Source: Lingula anatina (taxonomy: Eukaryota > Brachiopoda > Lingulata > Lingulida > Lingulidae). From it: 56,888 bases of DNA. Positions 11,945-26,300 of the stretch are shown one piece after another. The translations under genes were made by a program, and so were the position numbers. The stretch's first letter is position 1. Each line of letters opens with the position of its first letter. A model generated the notes under the pieces. The model ran no database searches. It had not been told where the DNA came from and worked only from the letters and a program-made list of their open reading frames with translations. Where the stretch lies: NCBI RefSeq assembly GCF_001039355.2, contig NW_019775935.1, positions 102,972 to 159,859 on the forward strand, read 5' to 3'.

Positions 11945-13775
11945 AACCCCATGTAATAATGTCAATAATCACTTTGACATCCTGCTTGTTATTTGTCTGT
12001 CTGAGAGAACTGAAAACCAGAAAAGAGATATTAATGAAATTGTATGGCTATTTTCAAAATAGGTTCTTAAATGGGAAAAAATAATATACCGGTAGAAGAA
12101 AAGGAAAGTTAAGTAGGGAAGTAAGAAATTTGACCTTTGTGAAGGTCATTTGAGGTCAGATACAAAGCTCGTCACTGTTCTTCTAAATCACCTTAAAAGT
12201 CGGCTTTGCTCATGCTCTTTGTGAAGTGTTGTTTACCTGTATTCCAAGCTAGGGCATCATGCCAGGCCATTTAACTTCAGATATACCAGTTCACTGTGCG
12301 TTTTCAATTATAAATGAAGGATCCATAGCTGTCTGGTGTAGTAGACTAGTAAGTAGTATTTTGTATGATACTTATTACTTCAGTTGGACCTCGATCAGCA
12401 TAAAAAAGATTGTAACTCCAATCATGTTTTTGGATGAAAAATGTCATGTTTGACTGGAGGCATGTTGCATGGAATGATACTGTTGGTAAAATAAATGGAA
12501 AAAAATCCATTTAAGATTGGAAAAAAAATGCTTTTTCTGCTTACATGTTGACAGAAACATTATGTCATCGGTCGATATTATGTTTTATCAGACCTCAAAT
12601 TCATGGATATGACTGATATAAGAATTGCATAAAAAGACCATTATTATATAATGAGATTTATTAGTTTTTTTCCTTAGTTACTAAGAATATGTGTTGAGAA
12701 ATTAATAGTCTGTTTTTTCATAGTATTGTTTTTTTTAGTCAAATAACCTTTTACAAGGAATTTGTTAATGTTCATTAATATGATAGGAGCATGTGTTGTA
12801 ATTACCATGCAGCTAAAAATAAAGTTGATAATGTTTTACGGTTTCTTCTGATACCATGCAGTTGTATCTGTACTTGTACCTGTACATGTACGTGAAGTAC
12901 CGTGTTGTAATGGACAACCTTTATGAAGCATTCTGAGCGAGCATGTTGGCATGTGCAGAGATCCATAACTCCATTCAAGTGTCAAGCAAAGACAGCAACC
13001 AAGATGAACTGTTTTGATTTTCCGCTGTCTCACTCCTGGTAACCAGTGAGCCTGTTGCTGATAATTATAGTCATATAGCACCTTTCTGTTAAACTGTTCA
13101 CAGAGTATATACATTGTCTGTACAGTCACAGTTATCTGTAACCAAGGAAGAATCGATGATCTTATTTTCCTAGTTGATGAAGAAAGTGATGGCTAGACCA
13201 AAAAGATTCACTTTGGCCAACGGTAGAGATTGAGGTAAGGGGTTTTGTTGATTTAAAATACTTGTTAGAAAACAATATATAAATGATTTGAATGTTGAAT
13301 TTGTGATCAAGACCCCCTTCCGAAAAAATGATGATAAAATAAAATAAAAAGATAGAATAAATGAATTTTAAAATACCGTTTATATAGTGATATATGTATA
13401 TATCTTGGGTTTTTTATGGTTGCCTCCCCCCCTCCCCCTATTTTTCACGCGAAGTCCTAACTGACATGAAAATATTTACACCTGTACTTTCACTTGTGAT
13501 ACTCACAGTGTTTGAGCAGTTAAAGGTTAGATTTTAAGTATGTGGTCAAATTTTGAAAATTAGAATTTTTTAACCTTTGGTCCATGTATGTATCAGGAAG
13601 ATAAATGCGGAACGAATGGGGTCTTTTTGCTTGCTTTAAGTAAGAAGATGAAGAAATAGCTTTTCAGTATTTTGTTTATGATAGGAGGATAGATCATTCT
13701 CTATGTGCATTTATGTGTACTTTTTACCTACGCATTTTCTTCATAAGTTAAAAAATATTTCCTTATTGACTGGGA

Positions 13776-13808
<33 letters not shown>

Positions 13809-14317
13809 TAGGTACACATTTTTTCTGGCTTTTACACTGCCTGCCCATTCATCACATGTTGTAGATAAATTTTCTGTTTAGCTCTCGACTTTTACCTTAG
13901 TTACATATATATGGCATTTAGGCCTGTCAGAAATAGCCTTTCCCCTCGAATGAACTTAAACATAAATGTATTAGAGCATCAGATATGCCACTTCCCATGG
14001 AGTTTTACAGTCACAGGCTACAGTTTTTTCAGTGAATATGTCAAATGCGATCTCTAGTATCAGGAGGTGAAGTGGGTGTTGTGGTGGAGGTGTGTGTGTG
14101 TGTGTGGGGGGGGGGGGGGATACCCATCTTTGAAATAAAGGTCAAGCAAACAGCTCTGTCTACAGAGAGTTTGTGGAAAGGGCTATGTTCTAATATAATA
14201 TTTATATTTGTTAAATATGGATTACAGTTATAATTAATATGAAAGGCTGAAAGTGCAAATAAAATGTGCATTGTACTAGTAGTAGTTTGGACATTGCATG
14301 TAAAAAGGTCTATATTT

Positions 14318-14367
14318 GTATCAAGCTAAGATCTAATAAACGGGTATATTAGATCTTAGTATCAAGC
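14318..14367. repeat. Palindrome bracketed by 9-bp direct repeats
   Basis: GTATCAAGC at 14318-14326 and 14359-14367 flanks a 32-bp insert made of TAAGATCTAAT, a 10-nt spacer and its perfect complement ATTAGATCTTA. It resembles a target duplication around a minimal inverted-repeat insert. Confidence 0.75.
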
Positions 14368-15865
14368 AAACACATGAAAGATGTGGGCTCTGCTTGCCAT
14401 GTTCTAGGTCTCCTTGTGTGAAATATAAACTGTGATTAAATTGCTTTTGCTTAAATGTTGAATGTTTTTAAAGTGTTATTTTAAAATTGAGACCACTTTT
14501 AAGGACATGTAGCCCAATTTCTTAAACTGGCCACCGTGGGCCCCCCAGACTAGTAGTTCTTACATAATTGCTTGCTGTCACATTGTTCATGCGTGGGATG
14601 ACTTCGGAAAACCAATAGGTTGACAGCAAAAAACCTTTTTGGCCTTATATATACACAGTAACACCGAGCAGCCTAAAGAGGCTGCATCCAACATCATGCC
14701 TGTAAATGCAGACTATTAACTTCATTCTAATCGAAATTGAATGGACCTGATCTGTTGCTCATTATATAACTAATCACCTATAATCTCTCTTCAAGATCAG
14801 ACATGATTCAATCAAGGCAGCCTCCACTATTGCCAGTCGCTTTCAGCTGACCGAGTTCAACCATTTCACCAAGGAGAAATACTATCAAAATCAATTCTGT
14901 CTCTCTGTTTGTCCACACAGTATTCAACAGTTTCATGATTTTGCCATGCTGTATTGATTTTTGCATTGAGTTCGATTAAGTGAAGGGTCATATTACTATA
15001 GTTGAGCCATTATAAAGTTTAAAGAAAACCAGAGAGCAAAGTTATTTTTCCAGAAAAATTGATGTTTTTAAGACAAGAAAGAATATTATTGGTTTAATTA
15101 TTTTGAGGTCTTTAGTAAGAGGAAACTGTAATTCTGAAGAAGTTCTTGATATTTTTTTTATCCTGCACCATTTGATTATAACTTTAGATTCTACTGATAA
15201 TCACTTTGTACTATGGATTTTATCTTATGACAATTTTGTGCATGGAATGTGTGAATTTTCAAAAAAAAAAATTGTTTTCGTTAAAATGACATAATTCCTT
15301 GAGGAATGTTATGAAGGTTTTACTTTTTTATGCAAAAAGAAAAAAATTAGAAAATTGCTGGAATTTCTAGGAGGAATCTGATCATCCAGTGCAGATTTAT
15401 AACGGAGAAAGTGGGAATTTTTTCTACTATCTAAAATTCATTGCTGCACCTTACATTTGGCCACTGTGTTATGAATAATATATATATGATAATTTTTCAA
15501 TGAATTTGATTGATAATACAAACATAACATTACAGTTGTCACCTAGTACTGCTAAAATAAATTATTTCATTCAAATAATAAAAAATTAGGAATGGTGTCT
15601 TGAAATAACAGTATAGATTGAATGTTTTGTACAGATGGAGTGTTTGAAATTTATTATTAATAATCACATTTTCCCTTACAGAACAAAAGGCACATGAATT
15701 TAAAACCCATTATGTATATGTTTGTTTTATGCAGTTTGATCAGAAACCCTATAATATAAGGAAAATGATCTGCTTTTACCAGAGGAAAATGGTATTAGAA
15801 ATAGAAGACAACTGAGCAAATGAAACTGACAGTATCAGTGGCAGTATCCTGTCTCACTTCACACC

Positions 15866-16044
15866 CAGGCCTACCCAACTACCAGACTCGGCACCTACGG
15901 ATCCAGAATAAACCGGTATATCAGACCACACTACCCGTTTTCAAGGTGTGTGTCAGATCGCATTACAGAGTATCAGCCACCACACCGATTTTGCCTGGTG
16001 CGCGATGTGATAGCGATGATTGCAGTAATAGGTGGGTAGGCCTG
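15866..16044. mobile_element. Small MITE, 179 bp
   Basis: Ends CAGGCCTACCCAACTA and, on the other strand, CAGGCCTACCCACCTA (15 of 16 identical). ACACC directly abuts both ends (15861-15865 and 16045-16049), a candidate 5-bp target duplication. Internal G+C is higher than the surroundings. Superfamily not assigned; CAGG ends recall hAT but an 8-bp duplication is not seen. Confidence 0.65.
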
Positions 16045-17938
16045 ACACCGTAAAGAAAAAATTAGGGGTATTAATGGTTATCATACGAGAGAACAAAATG
16101 AAGGAAATCGTGTGGAAAGTGCATCCGAGTACGTTTTTTAAAGAAAATATGAAAGAATAAAGTGATGCTGACATTGGCCATGATGGGAAATGCACAGAGA
16201 AGCAGCTTACCTGGATAATTTGCACCAGTAATGTGCCTCCTGACGACAAAAAGATGGATGAGAAATACTATGATCTTATAAAGGATATGTCTGATAGTTT
16301 TCAAGATGCACACTTGATCCAATAACTGAGTGTTTGATATTTGAGCATGGAATAGATCAGGACCTTGACTTATAGTGCTTAATTTCTGGAGCTTAACTTT
16401 GAGACTGTCTGTTGTTAATCCATTCAACTCTGAAAGGGTGCCTGCTGTTGGTTACTAAGACTAGTAAGTGGTAGCATTTTCCATAAACATTTGGAAGGTA
16501 GAGAATCTTAATTGGTTTCTATAATTATCATTATGAATAATGAAGGCCATTATGATTTTCGACATGTGCTTAGTTCAGGGATTGATATTATTATTATTGT
16601 TGAGGTCTTTCTAAGGGTATATATATATTTTCTGTTTCTTAAAGGTGTAATATCTGGCTTTAAAAAGGTACCTAAGTCATGTTTTCTTTGTCCATACATA
16701 TCCTTAAAAGTTACCTATCTTACCCAATTCAGACCTTAATGATGAACCCCCTTAAATAAAAGTACCTGATGTCAGACTGAGACTATCTTTCTAATATGTA
16801 CAGGAAGACTGACTGGTCAGTCATTAGAACTATTAGAGTAAAAAAACAGTGATCCGTTCAGCAACAATTTGTGAGATTTTTGAAGGATAATCTGGTTATA
16901 ACTAGAAAAATTCGCATATGGGATATCTTAACTGTAAAATAGTGCTTTGGTTTTGCTGGATCAGCTCTTGAAGGCTGCATTCTCATCCAGAAAAATACTG
17001 GATATTGTATTTAGGAGTGTGTGACTTACATGTCCGAGCTAAAGGTTCTCATCATAAGAGATGGCAGATGAGATAAACTCTGCGAAGATTGGCAGATTAG
17101 AATACAAGGTTAGAATACTGATCAGAAGCAAATGTTCTTTCATGGATTTTAAGTTAAGGGTTCACAGGAATGAAAATAGTACTGAGCAGACATGATGATA
17201 CATGTGCATGAGTAGTACAGGAGTCCAATAATTTCACATGTGCAGAAAGACACCCTTTTTAAATGAAAAAAAAAAAAAAAATGGAAAAATTGACAAAGCT
17301 TGCCAGTTTACCATATTGTTGTTTTAATTTAGTTTGTTTTGTGGTTTCTTGCAAAAATGTATTTAATGGTAAATACATCAGACTTTGCTTAAAATATCAT
17401 TGATTTTTTTTCTTCATTTTAAAGGAATTCCCTTTGTATTCATAGTGTTACATGTGGCCACAAGGGTACCCCCCCCCAAGCCTCTGAAAGATGAAATACT
17501 CCATGGTGCAGAACAATATAAAAAGAATGTTATCATTGAAAAAGGTTAATTTCAGATGGTGCAACTTTGAAAACCATGTTGCTTGGGCTACAAGTATCGG
17601 ATATTACACTTTTAACTTCAATTTCCATGTTTTGACTGACAGTTGTGGGAAAATTGTTTACTCCAGGAAAATCCATGAACAGTTGTTATAAATCCCTTTA
17701 GGAAGTTTTAAAAAATACTCAGATATGTGCAAATTTCAAGTGCGCATGGTCCACCCATTTTGTTAAGTTATGCTATAATTAGATAGATATGAGTTCAAGT
17801 GTTTAGTAACATTTTCATGCACCTGCATTTATCACTATGTGTCTATACATATAAATATAATTATCAACTGTAGAATCTGAACTTGGAGAGAGAAAGTTTT
17901 GTTCCTAACTTAAAAATGTGTACACAAGTCTGTGTATG

Positions 17939-17942
<4 letters not shown>

Positions 17943-17975
<33 letters not shown>
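17943..17975. repeat. (CA)n microsatellite
   Basis: About 16 CA units; overlapping frames reading TH repeats are artefacts. Confidence 0.95.
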
Positions 17976-17977
<2 letters not shown>

Positions 17978-18244
17978 ATACACACACAAAACACCTGCTA
18001 TTAACCTATTGGTGTATTTGCCAACAACTTTCTTGGAAAAGAATGATAAAATTTTGGCAGATGTGGCAGATGAACACCCCTACGGATTTGTTTTATAGAA
18101 AAAGGTCAAATACCAGTGTTGGCCTCTTTTTGTACTGTTAAGTTATGCTGCCTGGGGAGAATATTTTACTTTTCCTTAGATCAGTTCAAGATTGGCAAAT
18201 GTGATATTTTTTAAATAACTTACTGTATCCAAGGTATATTCATC

Positions 18245-18245
<1 letters not shown>

Positions 18246-18295
<50 letters not shown>
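18246..18295. repeat. (ATT)n microsatellite
   Basis: About 16 uninterrupted trinucleotide units. Confidence 0.95.
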
Positions 18296-18296
<1 letters not shown>

Positions 18297-19663
18297 TTAT
18301 GGCTTGTTGAGATGGGATGGGGTTTCAGTTTCAAAATTAACTGGACATATGCATATATATTTATATGGATAATGTCTGCAACTTCTAGAACCTCTTTGCA
18401 CTGGTTTCATGGCTACTACAACAAAAGGAAAAGTGAAGAACAGAAAGCTGTATTTCTTTTCCCTGTAATGTAAATTGATCAGACAATTGATGGGTCAGAA
18501 GCATAAAAAATGACATGAGAATTTCCTTTAATTTAAAAAAGAAAAGCCAGCAAATATTGATTCAAGTTAGAATGATATTTAATAATTTGATGAGAAAACT
18601 CAAACTCAAGAGCAAGCATTTACACAGACAGGGTTATCTACATATTTAAATTGTGTCAGCTGATTAAGAAGGGCACAGGTCTTTTAAATGTTTCTTAAAG
18701 ATGATGTTAATATTGTCAGCTTTTTCAGAGCAAAAATTGTCTTGTAGCTTTCTAGGTTTTTTCTAATAGGAGTAGCTGCTGATTAAAGTATTGCAGAGTT
18801 ATAGAGAAGGACAACAAACTTAACTTCAAAATGTAACGTGCCAGTACAAATATGAATAATAAAATCACTCTAAGACTTAATTGTCTCAAATGATTCCCTG
18901 CATACTATGCTTCTATCATGAAAATTTTGGAAAAAAAGATTACACTGAAAATTCAAGAAATGGCCTCGTGTTCCTGTTCCTTAACAAACATGATAATTTC
19001 ATTATTTTAACTTTTATGGTTAACATTGTATGCACAAAATCAATTCTGAACCCTTCTCATAAAAAATACTAGGTTTCAATGGTCTACAAAGATTGAACCC
19101 ATGAGAGGTGAACAAGTTTTATTTGTTTGTCAAGGTCCTACACCTTTAACTGCACAGCAGTTAGTGTGCTCTTTTAATGATATACCCCAGTACATGTACC
19201 TTATCTGCATCATTCTCAAATTAAACAACAATTACTTGTGAACGTTTCCATCTGCATCAGATGTGACATTTTACAATGAAACTAATAATTTCACTTGCAC
19301 ACATATGAAAAAAATACTTAAAAACAAGACAGCTAGGCAAAATTTCTATTTGAGATGTGTGATATAGAAAGGTATTAAATGACAAAAGAGATCTTGAAAC
19401 CCAACATAGCATATGCGGTTACAGCAATATTAAGAAAATGTTTCAGAGATTTAGTTATTCTGCTAAATTATGCAATGCTATAATTTGATGAACTATCTTT
19501 GATTTGTATTTTTTATGTTTGTTGTATTCCCTTTCTTATTGCCATAGTTTTTTATGTCTGAGTGAAAGATCTAATCCAACAGAGAAAATTAATTATGGCT
19601 GTCACATACAACAATTATGTAGCTTGGAGAATTAAAGTAGAGATTGACATGGTTTTTTTGCAG

Positions 19664-19685
19664 ACAGGTACAGACAGGGGCAGAG
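19664..19685 (+). other. Possible 22-nt non-coding exon
   Basis: TTTTTTTGCAG at the left and GAG|GTAAGT at the right are both strong splice sites around 22 nt. It could be an upstream untranslated microexon of the C1orf21 homologue, 3.7 kb downstream. Chance occurrence is quite possible. Confidence 0.15.
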
Positions 19686-22169
19686 GTAAGTCATGGTGTA
19701 TTTCTGTTCCTTAGTTTATGTCACCTGTTTGGCATACACACTCAATGATACTTGGATCAAAGTTCCAATATGGCATGTGGCCAGGTTTATTGGCTTGATA
19801 TGATGACAGAACGTGAGGTGAAGTAGTAAGAGATCAGGTCTCTGGATGGCTGTAAGAGAAAGTCTACACCACATGTATGTTGTTACTAAGTGTTCTGTTT
19901 ATATATTGATCTTTTTACAGATAATTAAACATGGTTTACAGAATTACACTAATTGCTTTGCCTGATGTACATTATGTGACCAAAGGGTTGGCATTGTCTG
20001 AAATTTTATCACTTTGTTGGAAGGATTTGAGCATTATTTTTGGGTGAACTACAGGCTTACTAGTAGGTATCTCTTCAGAACATGTCAGTCCTTTCTCCAT
20101 ACTCTTGCAAGACCTGTTGTGGCATAGTTTGGAAGTATGCCCATTTTTTTAATATAGATCTGCTGCCTGAAAAGGTGCACTAAAAATATACACCACTTTC
20201 CCTGTACTTTACCATATCTGATTATGTGTTGATCTCCATAAGTGCACTGAACTGTTTGAATAACAAAGTCTAGTGGGTGGTAAGTCTAACAGAATTTATT
20301 GATCATTCATTCCATTTATGGATTCCAGGCCAGAAGTACAGCTAGGTTATCTGAGGGGTTATGCTAGCACCCCCCCCCTCTCCTTTTTTGTTCCCTGAGT
20401 CACTGTGAAACCTCTGATGTTCAGGGTGATGGAATGATGCATAATAAAGATTACAGCTGTGAAGTCAACTGATGAATTAAACACAAATTGTTTAGACTTC
20501 CACCTTTATTTGTACATGTAAAAAAGCAGCATCTTTACCTAGAACAGGTGAAAATGTCTTATTTTCCAGAAGTTCAAAACATAAAGAAATAAATGTTTCA
20601 GATGATGCAATGCTTGTCTTCTGTGAGAAGTGTTCTGTGTATACGTAGTACATACTTAGTATTAGTTTATACTGGATTTTCTAAGGGACAGAATTTTGAA
20701 TAGGGAGTAAAATGTTTTGTTAATTTTCCCTAACAAATATGCATTAAAACCATGAACGGAAAATAAGGTGCAAATCTTTGTGCGTTTATGACAAATTAAA
20801 TTGGAATATTGTTGATCAGTGTGCACCTGGAGAGCAGGTTTACAGGTTCACAGGTATTACATCACAGGGGCATGGGCACAGTGTTTTATGAACCAATTGT
20901 TTGCCGTTTACAAACAAAACAAAGTTCAACAAGTCTCGCCATTTATATGTGGGGCGTTATTAATGTTGCTAGTTACTGCTTTTGACGACAATAATGCTCC
21001 TGAATGACGTAGTACCAATCCCAGTGTACATTGTATAGTTACGGCTTTTGATCATTGGTTGCCCGATGGCCTTTGACTTGTGGTCACCCTTGTAATATAT
21101 ATGTAGAGGAGTAAACAAGAACTGACCAAAGGAACCGAGGGAAATTAAAGTCTTGAAGTCCAGTATTGCTGGGACAGCAGTCTATGATACATGACTTTAT
21201 ATGTATGGGTATATATAACACAGCTTACAGCACCTTGGAGTTGTTGAAAATGATATCAGCTCTGTGTTAGAACTCTAATGTTGAAATTTCAAACACTGCA
21301 GTCATGCAGGTTTAGACAAAGGTGAGATTTAAAAAACTGTAGATGAACATTCATATTAAATATTTTTATATGTATTTAGAATGCGGATAAATTTGTGAGC
21401 ACCTGTGGACTAGATTAAGAAGGTTAGAAATCTGTTTTCATTTCCTTTTTTTACCAGTTTTGTTTGATGTAGCTACATATAATGAATAATCTTCCACTAG
21501 TATCTTCTCAAAAACATGAAATAATTTTATTATACTTTTACCTCCTCATTATTATTGTTATTTTATGTTATTTTTTCTTGGTCAGTTAGCTGACAGTATA
21601 ACTCAAAAGGTAATTGATGGATTGTTAAAAACATGAAGATTGGTCCAAATTAGGCAAACTTGGAATTAAGTAGATTTGATAGATGATCCATCAGCTATTA
21701 CCTTTGAGTTTGACCTGAAGACTGAAGACGATGAGTTTGTGAAAGACGAAAGGAAATAATTTGTTTACTCTTGATAAAATATCACTCTGTTCTTGATTGT
21801 CAATGTCAGTAGTCTTACCTGGACCTAAAACTTTGGAAAAGATAAAAATTGGTTTCAGCTGTTGAAAAAGATAAAGTTTCACCTGTCAAGTGTTACCTGT
21901 CAACTATTTGAATCGAGGATGTTACTATATTTTCATTGATTTTTATGGGACATGTAGTGAACGAAACATAATCACTGTTTCAGTTTGAAAACCATTGAAG
22001 GAAGACTAATTACATGCTTTTACTTGTAAGTCACAAGCAACTTCCTGAGGTACTCTTATACAGTTCTTTTTAGTGGCTACACAATATTATTAAGAAATAT
22101 ATAAAAAAAATTCCTGAACAAAAAATAAGATATTTATCTCAGAACACTTATTTTTTTATGTTAGAGTTC

Positions 22170-22198
22170 GTGGGTTATAGAAATATAATTCAAATACC

Positions 22199-22294
<96 letters not shown>

Positions 22295-22341
22295 GTGAGT
22301 TATAGTATAGTGGGTTATAGAAATATAATTCAAATACCATT
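22170..22341. repeat. (TA)n bracketed by 32-bp direct repeats
   Basis: A 32-bp sequence beginning GTGGGTTATAGAAATATAAT occurs at 22170-22201 and again, identical, at 22310-22341, either side of a 90-bp TA run (22202-22291). Confidence 0.9.
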
Positions 22342-23394
22342 ATATTGTATATAAAATCTGTTGATCATTACTAGTTCTAGTAAAGGCAGGGAATGGAAAA
22401 GATGGATTCTAAATTTAAAATTATACTAAGGTGGATATCTAATTGATTTCCCGCCATGTGATCACTTCATGATTTGGTTAGTTAACATTTCTATGCAGGA
22501 TAAGCAGCCTAAGGTGAGCTTGCTTTATTTTGATCAACTACTGGGTGATTAACATGATTGTGTTATTTTGTAGGTCACAAAAAGTCATTGGCCTGTATGT
22601 CTTACTGCGTATGTACATACTTGCGCGTGTACATGATTTTAATTAAAAAAAGAGGAACACAACTTTAAAAAGGTGTGGTTAGGCCTGACAAAATTGAGAA
22701 TTGACTAACTATAGTAAAGATTCACAGTGAAAAGGGTCAACAGATGTAAAATTTAATAAACAATAGGTTCATTAAGTTTTTTTTTCAGTAAGTTGTAAAT
22801 TTCTACTAGTTATGAAAACAATTCCCAATCCATTTTTTACCATTTGAAAAAAATGAGAGCGCTGGAAAATATGATTTCCTCAAAGTAGGTCCACGTTATC
22901 AATTTTGTCTGGCTTTGGGCAAAAAATAAAAATCAGTCCCTGGCAAATGAACATCATTGTAGACCAGCCCTTGCATAACTCCACTGAACTCTTTCTTAGC
23001 TATTTTATTCAAACAGTGTGCCAAGGACAAACTCATTTGCTGCTTAACTTGATTTGATTCATCATGTTTTCAAAATTAAAAAAAAAAAAGCAGAGAGGCC
23101 TTGATATAAAAATGTTCTCAAAGATTTTTTGGTAACCCTAAAACAACATGAAAAAGGCATTTCATCACAAGTGTAGTTATCATACGTATTTCAGATGAGC
23201 CACATATGAGTAGCTTATAATAACAAAAAATTGCGTTAACTAGTTGATAGGAATTCTTTGATTTGATATATTTTCACATATTTGATTATCTACTTGCAGC
23301 CTAGACAAAGCCCTGCCCATTGACATTATATACTGCAGGAGGTGAGGAGTGCTAACTGTCCCAAGCTGCCTTCCCGATGCTACAATGGAATGAA

Positions 23395-26300
23395 ATGGGA
23401 TGTGGACGTAGTAAGAGCGTCGCAACTACCGATGACAACTCAGATAATTACACCAAAGACAAGAACTCTAACGGAATTAACAGTTAGTGGAAATGTTTCT
23501 AATGTTTGTAGTCCAGATTGCAATTTTTACTATTCAAGAAATAACATTTTTTTAACAGCATCGCTGATAAATGGTGGCAAATTTCTCATTTATTTTCTGC
23601 TTTTCATTGCTCCGTAAATAAACTTAGCTATAGCGAGAAAAGTACATTTGCAGACATGATCTTAATATATGTTTTTTTGTAACGTGAAAATGTCATTTGT
23701 CAAATATGTGGTCATGAATGTTATGTAATCATTTCACTTGAAAGAAGAAAAGTGGTTTTCATTCTCAATGAAATACATCTTCACTCCAAATTTAAGGGTT
23801 GCTTAATACCCAATGCTTCAAAATATTCTTGTGGCAGATTTTAAAAAAAAAAAAAAAATTAAAAAAAGATATATTGGATATTTTAGATGGAAAAGAAAAC
23901 AAAGATCCAAAATCCAAAAAGGATCGCAATGGAAGCAAGAATGGCAAGGTCAGTCAGAATTCACACGAAGAGAACTCAACAGAGGACAGCTTTGAAGAGA
24001 AGAAGGTGGGTGAACTTGCCAGATACTGCTTATTCCTTGCTGAAGTGGTTTCAGAAGGGTAGCTACTTATAGCAAATGTTTGCCATCAAACAGTAGTAGT
24101 CTCAAAGTAAGAATTCACAGTAAAACCATGAATGCACACATGCTAATATAGATATGTATGTATGTATGTATGTATGTGTGTATGTATGCTCACGTACCCC
24201 TAAAATATGTGTATATGGCAGCAACTGTAGAGTTGGCAATTAATTACTCTATCCAGAATCTTTACTAAGCACTTAGTCTAATTAATTAAGATAGTAAGTG
24301 GTGTGTTGTCCTTAGCGACAGTCTTACTTGTTACATGAAGCTAAGTATAATTACTGTATTATTAATCAACATAGTTTTATGAGATTCAGAAAAATTTGTC
24401 CCATACTGCACCAACAGAATGTGAACAAAGAACATTAATCTGTGTTGCCATGGAAATCCTTTTTTAGGGATAAAGGCAGACACTTTCAAGACCCAGTGAT
24501 TATTATGAGTCACTGATTTTTGTCAGGTTTTAATGCGGTTTTCAAGATAATAAAACTTGCAAATATGAACATGCTACATTAAATTTTATTATTATTTGTG
24601 ACCTGAAGTTATTTAGAGTTTTTAGCATACCTTTTAGGTTTGAATGATTTACACCTTGATAATTCATATGGTGAATGAACAAAACCATTCATAAATCATC
24701 ACATTTTCCTGTGGGACACATACTAAATGAGATGTGTGTTATCCATTAAAAAGGCACTGTGTTGTTATTAATGCACATATGATGGTATTCTATGTCCCCA
24801 AATGGCATGGATGATGGGGGGGGGGGGCATTTTAATTTTAAAGGGACTGGTTCAGCATCTAGCATTTTATCAGATAGAGATAGGTGGTATGACATATCAC
24901 TTACTGGCTTGTTGCTATGTGTTTACATGTTTTGAACATAGCGTGTATAAATGGATGGTTCAAAACACTACTACTGTGTATGATCTCTTACTATTTGTAT
25001 TCACTGAAGCAAGCTGTGCAAAAAATGACAAACCCTTTAAATTATTATCATTTAAATTTGTATATAGTGTATTTATTGTACCCTGTACCGTATAACATGC
25101 CATGGCTTTTTCTTAAAGGGACAGAGCTTTTTATTAGAGCCTTGAAAACATAGTTAACCACTTAGTATTCTCAAAAGCTTTCTGTCTACCAATAAAGGCC
25201 ACTGATTAAAATCCTGCTGATTGAGTGGAATTCTGAAAAATAATCTTTTGTTAATTGGGACTCCATGTTGTCCCCAGAATGGTGTACATATATAATATAT
25301 ATAATTTATGTAACTTTATGTTGTCCCCAAAATAATGATATATATATACAATATGTGGCGTAAACACATAGGCCTCATGACTCGTTAACCTTCCCCATTA
25401 ATCTGTCGATCCACATGCTGGACAAAAAAGACCATGATAAAACAGCCCTGCCTTGTGGCCAAAGGATGGTGACGATGATGATGACTCTTGCAAATAACAG
25501 CAACAGAGTGGCCTTCCAGTCCACTATGCCACATCAAATAACAACTACAGAGTGGCCTTGTAGTCCACTATGCCACATCAAATAACAACTACAGAGTGGC
25601 CTTCCTGTTCCCTATGCCACATCAAATAACAACTACAGAGTGGCCTTCCTGTTCCCTATGCCACATCAAATAACAACTACAGAGTGGCCTTCCTGTTCCC
25701 TATGCCACATCAAATAACAACTACAGAGTGGCCTTCCTGTTCCCTATGCCACATCAAATAACAACTACAGAGTGACCTTCCTGTTCCCTATGCCACATCA
25801 AATAACAACTACAGAGTGACCTTCCTGTTCCCTATGCCACATCAAATAACAACTACAGAGTGACCTTCCTGTTCCCTATGCCACATCAAATAACAACTAC
25901 AGAGTGACCTTCCTGTTCCCTGTGCCAGATCTGCTGGGATCTGGAGAGGGATCAGTGTTATCGATTCACTGTCATTCGCAATCATGTGCTCACTTTGTTT
26001 AAATACAGGCACTTGCAACTGTAGTAGTAAGGTGGTATCTTTTTTCCTGAGAAAGTGGACCATTTACCATACTGGTATAGAACCTAGATCAAATTTTGAT
26101 TTATAGTAGACCTTTTCTCAACTAGTAGGGCAGTTTGTTCAACCCCCTGTAGACCTGGGGAATAGAGAAAGATGAATGGAAGAAAGGAGAGAAGATTGAG
26201 AGAGAGATAGAGAGAGAGAGGGAAAGAGGAGTTATTGTAGTTAAAAAGGCATATAAAGAAGAAAAAAATGCATGCAGATTGAAAAGCCATTTTACTTTGG

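Larger units (their letters stand above)
11945..23394. other. Long stretch without recognised coding sequence
   Basis: About 11.4 kb upstream of the C1orf21-like start codon. Contents: poly-T at 13770-13807, GT/G runs near 14090-14120, a palindrome with 9-bp flanks (14318-14367), a 179-bp inverted-repeat element (15866-16044), (CA)n 17943-17975, (ATT)n 18246-18295, a possible 22-nt exon (19664-19685), (TA)n 22202-22291. All ORFs are short and without motifs. It may contain non-coding first exons and the promoter of the C1orf21 homologue, which I could not locate. Confidence 0.6.

Noticed and set aside
15820-16053. 77-codon ORF
   Set aside because: It overlaps the 179-bp inverted-repeat element and has no domain.
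25491-25929. Regular 44-bp repeats as a CRISPR array
   Set aside because: The whole unit repeats with no unique spacers, and the context is an animal intron.
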